In this document: one piece after another, positions 58,206-64,000 of the stretch
Numbering within the stretch: the stretch's first letter is position 1
How the letters are laid out: the number at the start of each line of letters is the position of its first letter
Origin: Ceratopteris richardii
Lineage: Eukaryota; Streptophyta; Polypodiopsida; Polypodiales; Pteridaceae
DNA: 64,000 nucleotides
Assembly (NCBI GenBank): GCA_020310875.1
Contig: CM035432.1
Coordinates: forward strand, 99,908,512-99,972,511
Direction: 5' to 3'
Translations under genes and position numbers: made by a program
Notes under the pieces: model-generated
What the model saw: only the letters and a program-made list of their open reading frames with translations
What the model was told of the DNA's origin: nothing
The model's database searches: none

Positions 58206-58295
58206 CACCCATCTTATGTTCAATCAAGACTTGAACTCACGACTTCCTCCCAAAGACGCAGGACTTCAAACCACTAGGTAACATGAGCTCGACTG
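58206..58295 (-). repeat. tRNA-derived SINE-like head
   Basis: On the minus strand, an A-box-like 'TGTTACCTAGTGG' (58271-58283) and a B-box-like 'GTGAGTTCAAGTC' (58228-58240) are spaced as in a tRNA gene. The stems would not fold into a standard tRNA, so a functional tRNA gene is unlikely. The inverted-LTR insertion begins directly beside it at 58205 and may have cut the SINE from its tail. Confidence 0.42.
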
Positions 58296-58924
58296 AAATC
58301 GTGGATATTTATGTGTAATGGAATGTTAATAATGCTTGACACAGAGTCACCAAGGGTTACCTTAAAAGCATCTTGTTTTCTCTTTTCATTTTTCTGATTT
58401 TCTTACCTCAACTCATTGAACATGTGAACTGCTTTACAAAGTTTGTGCCATCAGGCGTTTTGACAATTTAGGTGGTGATTTTGGCCGTAAAGCTCTTTTC
58501 CAACTTTTGAAGCAACGATGATTTGTGACGGCCCTCATGTTCAAGTTTCTGTCTTTAAGGTCACTGAACATGCCATTCTTTACTAATATTAAAAAAACCA
58601 TTTACAACGTGAAGATTTTGGGTATTAGTATATGCGAGACTATGCTGTATGTATGGCAAGGCTTCCTTTGTAGAGTGAACCCCTATTTTCATTACCAATT
58701 AACATGTTTGGGGGCCATATGTTGTCGATTTCAAATACATTTTTTCATGCTTTGTAAAGATATAGAGATAACTGTGTGTTCAAGTCCATGGAGGCAAACC
58801 AAACGGCCATGGTGAAAAAATGTGGCCCTCATCAAGATAACAAGATACCTTATGCATAATTAAAGAACGATACTCTAAAAAAAGTGTAGGTGAAGTTGAG
58901 GAGCAATCTGGATAAATCTGGACA
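58296..58924. other. Unassigned
   Basis: A plus-strand frame at 58525-58815 (96 codons) resembles nothing I know and lacks supporting context. 58300-58375 resembles 56030-56095. Confidence 0.45.
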
Positions 58925-61900
58925 AACACGTCATCAAGAGCTGTCCAAAACAAGCTACCAAAGAGGCAAAGAAGAAAGAGGCCGAAATGGTTGTTCCAAA
59001 GGCCTCTACACTAAAAACAGAGGCTGCTAATCTTGTGGAGGAAGAAGAATGGGCGTTTACTACTATTTGTAGTTTTGACCCAACTTCTCATGAGCACTAC
59101 ATGTCTGCAGTAGACTCAGATGTTTGGTACTTTGATAGTGGGGCAACCAAACATATTACCTCACAGCTTAGTTTCTTCTCTTCACTCGAGCCTGCCCCTA
59201 TAGGGAATACTGTTACATGCACCAAAAAGTCCTCATATCCTGTTATGTGAGTTGGTAAGATCATTTTGACTACTATTGATGGTAGTTCTTTCAGTTTGTT
59301 AGATGCTTTGTTTGTGCCAGGGATCAAGAAAAATTTGTTATTAGTTTTTGCATTAACCAAGATTGGCTTGGTTGTGAAATTTGTTGATGATAGATGTACA
59401 GTTCATGATCTGTCAAATGGCGATGTCATTATTGCTTCTGGCATTTTATGTCATGGGTTGTATAAGCTCATAGACTATGACAGATCTCTAAATGATTTGG
59501 CACGTGCACTACATGATTCTCAGGCTATGTGAGATGCAAAGCTTTGGCATGCATGCTTTGGTCATTTGAATTTTGCTAGTTTGCTATGCCTTCAAAAATC
59601 TGAAATGGTATCCTCTTTGCCCAAACTTGAGGCACCGGGTAAACATATATGTGAAGGTTGTATTTTGGGAATGCAGTGTTCTTCAAAGATGGTTCAATTC
59701 AGGCTACTCAAAAATTGCATCTTGTACATAGTGATGTCTGTGGTCCTATCCAAACTTGAGGCACTGGGTAAACATGTATGTGAAGGCTCTATTTTGGGAA
59801 AAATGCAACATTCTTCATCTCCAAAAGATGGTTCAATTTGGGCTACTCAAAAATTGTAGCTTGTACACAGTGATGTCTCTTGTCCTATGCAGACACCTTC
59901 TTTTGGGAACTACCTTTACTTCGTGACTTTCATTGATGATTTTTCCAGTCATGCATGGGTATATCGATTGAAGGGAAAGTCAGAAGTGTTTATGTGCTTC
60001 AAACAGTTTTTGGTTTTGGGTAAAAATTTCTCAATATGTAAAATGGGCACCCTCCCTTCTGATCGAGAGGGGAATATATGTCTTCTGACGTTAATGCATT
60101 TCTGGCTGAAGGTGGGATAAAACATTAGTGTACAGTGCCAGATACACCTCAACAAAATGGAGTTGCTGAATGAAAGAACAGGTCACTCATGGAGATGGCG
60201 AGGTGTATGGTCAAGAGTTAGGCTTTACCACATAGTTTCTAGCTTGAGGCTATTATGTGTGCAACATATGTACTGAACATGTGTCCCACTAAAGCACTGC
60301 AATCTATCACTCCATATGAGCTTAGCATGGTCACAAGCCATCTGTTGCTCATCTGTGTGTTTTTGGTTGTCTAGCATATGCATTAGTTCCTGAACAACAT
60401 CATAGGAAATTGGATAATAAAGCAGTAAAATGTATTTTTGTTGGGTATAGTTCTAAAAGTAAAGGCTATCGTCTGTATCATCCACAGACTAAACACATTC
60501 TAGTTAGCCATGAAGTTGTTTTTGTGGAAGATCATATTCATCCATTGCTTTCATGTACTAAGGAGACATATGTTAGCTCGAAAGACATGTATGATACTTT
60601 GCTGCCTCTTTTTAGAGGTGGATAGTCTAATGCTTGTCCTAATGAGGCAACTTCTCAGCCTTTGCAGGTTTCATGTGATGATGCAGATCATTCCAATTTT
60701 TATGCAGATTTACATGATGCACTTGTTGATGAGAGAGCTAATATTGAGCAGGCAAAAACTAGGCCAAAATGGCTGGTGCAGACCTTGCATGACAACAAAT
60801 TAGATGCACCTCTATCATATCGTACTCGGCTAGGCTCTCATAGTGCCTCTTTTGCATGAGATTGTTATGCTATGGCTGCCTCAAGTCTTTGTGATGAGAC
60901 TGAACCTGTTTTGTTTGATGAAACACAAAATTATGAACATTGGATGGCTGCAACGCAATCTAAATATGATGCTATCATGAAAAATGGTACCTGGACTTTA
61001 TGTGACTTGCCTCCTGGCAAGAAGGCCATAGGCACTAAGTGGGTATACAAGCTGAAGCATAAACTTGATGGAATAGTTGACAGGTATAAAGCTAGGCTTG
61101 TTGCAAAGGGTTATGCGCAAGAAAGATGCATTGATTTTGATGAAACCTTTGCTCCTTCTTGCCAAATGACTACTGTTCATAGCATCTGTGCACTTGCAGC
61201 ACATCATGGTTGCAATGTACATCAGTTAGACATTAAAACAACATTTTTGAATGGTGACTTGCATGAAGAAGTGTATGTTCTTCATCTCCATGGCTTTGTG
61301 TAGAAAGGGCATGAAAACCAGGAGTGCAGGTTAAAGAAGGCATTATATGGTTTAAAGCAAGCACCACATGCTTGGTATGAAAAGATATGTGCCTATCTCA
61401 TTGCACATGGTTTTGAGAACAGTCCAATTAAAGGCTCCTTATATGTTAAGCGTGCTAATGATGTGCTTCTGATTATTGATATATTGATGACATGCTGCTC
61501 ACTGGTCCTCATGACATGCATATTGCTGATCTTAAGGCTGATTTGCATGCCTCATTTGAGATGTCTGATTTGGGGCATTTGCATCACTATTTTGGGCATT
61601 CATTTTATGCAAGTGGATGGTGGAATGGCTTTTTGTCAAATGGAATATATTGACACATTATTGTAGTGTTTTGGCCTTGAAGACTGTAATCCTATAGCCA
61701 CTCCTATGGAGACATGTTTATGATTGGGTCTTCATGATGCTAGAGATGCATTTGATGTTGTTCTCTATCAACAGGCCCTTGGATGCTTGATTTACTTATG
61801 CATTACTCAGCCAGATATTCACTTTGTTCTCTCACAAATGAGCAGGTTTATGCATTGCCTAGGTGTCAAGCATTGGCAGGCGATTAAGTGCATCTTTCAC

Positions 61901-62642
61901 TACTTGAGTGGTACCCAGCTTCTTGGATTGTTTTATCCCAAGGGGGGATCACTCATGCCAGATTTTCATGCTTTTTTTTATAGTGATTGGGCTGGTTGCT
62001 ATGACACTTCTATGTCCACTAGTGGCTTTTGCTTCATGCTTGGTAGCTCATGTATATCTTGGTTGAGCAAGAAGCGGCCTACTATGGCCCCTTCCAGTTG
62101 TGAGGTTGAGTATAGGGTAGCTTTCACAGTGATTGTTGAGTGTGTTTGGCTCAGACGCCTTATGGCTAATTTAGGTGTTGGTCAGTCTTCTGCCACCACG
62201 ATCTTCACTGGCAGTCAGAATGCATTAGCAATTGTGAGAAACCTTGTGTTCCATGCTCGCACTAAGCACATTGAGGTGCATTATCGTTATGTTAGGGAGA
62301 AGTTCTCTGCTAGGGAGATCAGCTTGGCACATGTGCCCACGTAGGACAACATTGCAGACCTTTTTATGAAGGCTCTACCAGCTCCTTGTTCACCACATCA
62401 CTCCCAAGAGGGAATTGTTGATATATTTAGGTAGTGATGTGTGTGAACACTCTAGGACCGTCGGGCACTTTTTTCGCTCTTTAGGAGGTTTTTCCCCCCG
62501 GCTTGTATGTATGTCTATTGCCCTAATGGGCTACTTATCTTTGTACATTTTAGTGGTAATACATTCAGCATTGTGTGTTGTGCTCCAAGCTTCTTCTTCG
62601 CCTTGTGTTGTTCGCATGCTTCGGTAGAGTCTAACTCCAACA
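58925..62642 (+). mobile_element. Family 1 copia, from gag zinc knuckle to 3' LTR
   Basis: The most complete family 1 copy. End of gag (58925-59000), protease ('WYFDSGATKHITSQLSFF', about 59128), GAG-pre-integrase (59266-59640; 'LFVPGIKKN', 'KLWHACFGHLNFASLLCLQK'), integrase (about 59880-60640; 'FIDDFSSHAWVYRLK', 'FVGYSSKSKGYRLYHP') and reverse transcriptase (60872-61660; 'GTKWVYKLKHKLDGIVDRYKA', 'FDETFAPSCQM'). RNase H (61724-62344; 'GCLIYLCITQPDI', 'KHIEVHYRYVREKF'), a purine tract (62406-62413) and a 3' LTR (62416-62642) follow. A short piece near 59620-59870 occurs twice. No 5' LTR. A broken fossil with many breaks, none of the enzymes fully open. Confidence 0.88.
62416..62642 (+). repeat. 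Family 1 copia 3' LTR
   Basis: About 227 bp, TGTTGATATATTTAGG to CTAACTCCAACA. It gives the clearest definition of the family 1 LTR start, because it follows a purine tract. Confidence 0.92.
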
Positions 62643-63766
62643 ATTGTATCATTTACAAAATTTGGCTAGAATTCATGTGATTTTACCTCAAAAAGGTTAT
62701 TGAACCATGTATCAAAACAATGATGATACATCTAATGACAAAATTAATTTATATCAAGAAGATTCTACATATCTACATGAATAAATACCATGCTTGATAT
62801 TGAGATATCTATACATGAAGTTACTTCAATGAAAAGTGTTATATGATGAAAGATACTACACGATCTTTACATTAATTGGATAATCGAACATGGAAAGATA
62901 TCCTATCTCTACATTGTTAGATGTCTGTAGAAGTTTTCAATATTTTTCATGTCCTTTATATATTAATAGTTTCTTGCACATTCTAGAGTCTAGTACAAAA
63001 AATATTAACGATTTCAAAGTTCTTTCTTATAGATGCAATAGCACGGAGACATCCTTCATCGATGGACATATCAATTGTAGAATACCAATAAAACTAATGG
63101 CTAAGCAAGGAAGAGGTATAAGAGACTCGAGAAGTTCACATTGACAAGCTGACATCAAGGAAGACGCAATTTAGACATATTATGTTTTAGGTTTTCAAAT
63201 AATCATGATATGTTTTCGTATTAGCAATATGGAAGATCTGTTAAATTATTTAAATATGCATACACTCAGATTCAACTTCAAGAATTTTCATTCAAGAACA
63301 TCGACATAGCATGCATTAGTCTCAACCATACTACATGATGCAAGTCGAGAAAGAAAGAAATCACAATCCACAAATGTTTTCAAATAAAATGGTTTCAAGT
63401 AAGTTAAAAGACCAATAAAAAATAGCAAAATGGAAAGAAATGTACTTCGTTTCATCAAGGAAGTAATGAAAAATTTAATCAAACTAGTTCCATTAGCAAT
63501 TCAGGCAATCACATCAAAGGCTCTTCACATTCCAATCTAAGTTTATGTGAAATTTCATTGATCAACTACCTTCTAACTTTGGCAGTGCAAATTTTAGCTG
63601 AATAAAACCAGTTGTGTGAGTCAAGACGAGTAGTTCTCTCTATCAATTTCACTCAATTGGAAGTTACACTATTTCTAATGAATAAGGTATACTAGTGATA
63701 ATGAATAAGAGAAAAATTCCCCTTGCCTATTTTTATCTAGAGTTTCACTCACCACATCATTTTGTT
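62643..63766. other. AT-rich intergenic sequence, nothing recognised
   Basis: No LTR, LINE or coding similarity that I can support. A plus-strand frame at 62890-63144 (84 codons) and a minus-strand frame at 63288-63482 have no recognised domain. This is the longest transposon-free stretch toward the right end. Confidence 0.5.
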
Positions 63767-64000
63767 TTCTTTTTTTTTTTTAATATAAAGGAAGTTCGGC
63801 ATTAGCCTACTCTCCCGGACTTGAATTAAATAAAGAAAAGTACAAGAGAAGGGGACTAGTGCCCACGGGACCCCCCAAATCCCACAAAGCAGGGGAAGCT
63901 TTTACAGAGCTTAGATGACATTGCAAAGAAGGTTAATTACCCTCTCATCACCCTCATGTGGGGCCCACTTGGGTTTGAGCTTGTTATCGATCAAAATGGG
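63767..64000 (-). pseudogene. LINE 3' end (A-tail, 3' UTR, last codons), running off the window
   Basis: On the minus strand the last codons ('NKLKPKWAPHEGDERVINLLC', 64000-63914) end at a stop at 63911-63913. A 3' UTR closely matching the LINE at 57680-57803 follows, then an A-tail (T-run, 63769-63781). The visible part has no disruption. How long the copy is cannot be told, because it leaves the window, so the pseudogene label is provisional. Confidence 0.85.

Overview
This window looks like nuclear DNA from a plant with a large, repeat-rich genome. The evidence is Ty1/copia and Ty3/gypsy LTR retrotransposons whose primer-binding sites match the end of initiator tRNA-Met, plant-type LINEs with a zf-RVT zinc finger, tRNA-derived SINE-like units, and long CATA, GA and TA microsatellites. 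No intact host gene, rRNA gene, tRNA gene or CRISPR array was found. The species cannot be named from the sequence. Nearly every recognisable coding stretch belongs to a decayed or nested transposon.

Layout. 1-1031: 5' end of a copia element on the minus strand ('family 1'). 1032-3550: two LINE remnants facing each other. 3586-4925: tandem duplications and a CATA array. 5900-11065: two minus-strand copia 3' halves with a TA/CA microsatellite between them. 11066-13062: a plus-strand copia fragment holding an inverted family 1 LTR and leader. 13063-14420: simple repeats (CCCTCC, three GA arrays, poly-G). 14647-18790: family 1 remnants. 19040-22440: SINE-like head, minus-strand copia, minus-strand LINE. 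22700-30125: a copia split by a complete family 2 copia (5-bp target duplication ATTAC). 30131-32460: family 1 gag remnant and a copia integrase fragment. 32454-39779: a chromodomain gypsy split by a short copia element (target duplication TGTTT). 39777-46760: three copia fragments. 46764-54243: a second gypsy with 1.1-kb LTRs, split by a rearranged small relative of the first gypsy (target duplication CATCA). 54244-58295: a dense patch of SINE and LINE tails, a GC-richer stretch that matches no element I know, and an inverted-LTR element that itself received a LINE. 58925-62642: most of another family 1 copia with its 3' LTR. 63767-64000: the 3' end of a LINE running off the window.

The best leads are: (1) two copies of one gypsy LTR family in which LTR pieces lie in inverted orientation inside target-site duplications (50198-51546 and 56303-58205); (2) a SINE-like unit at 54582-54965 with a tRNA-like head, a tail resembling the 3' end of the LINEs in this window, and an A-tail, suggesting a SINE/LINE partnership; (3) a GC-richer stretch at 55400-56050 with a good splice-donor sequence. 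I see no gene cluster that would form a new biochemical system. What is new here is in the structure of the transposons.
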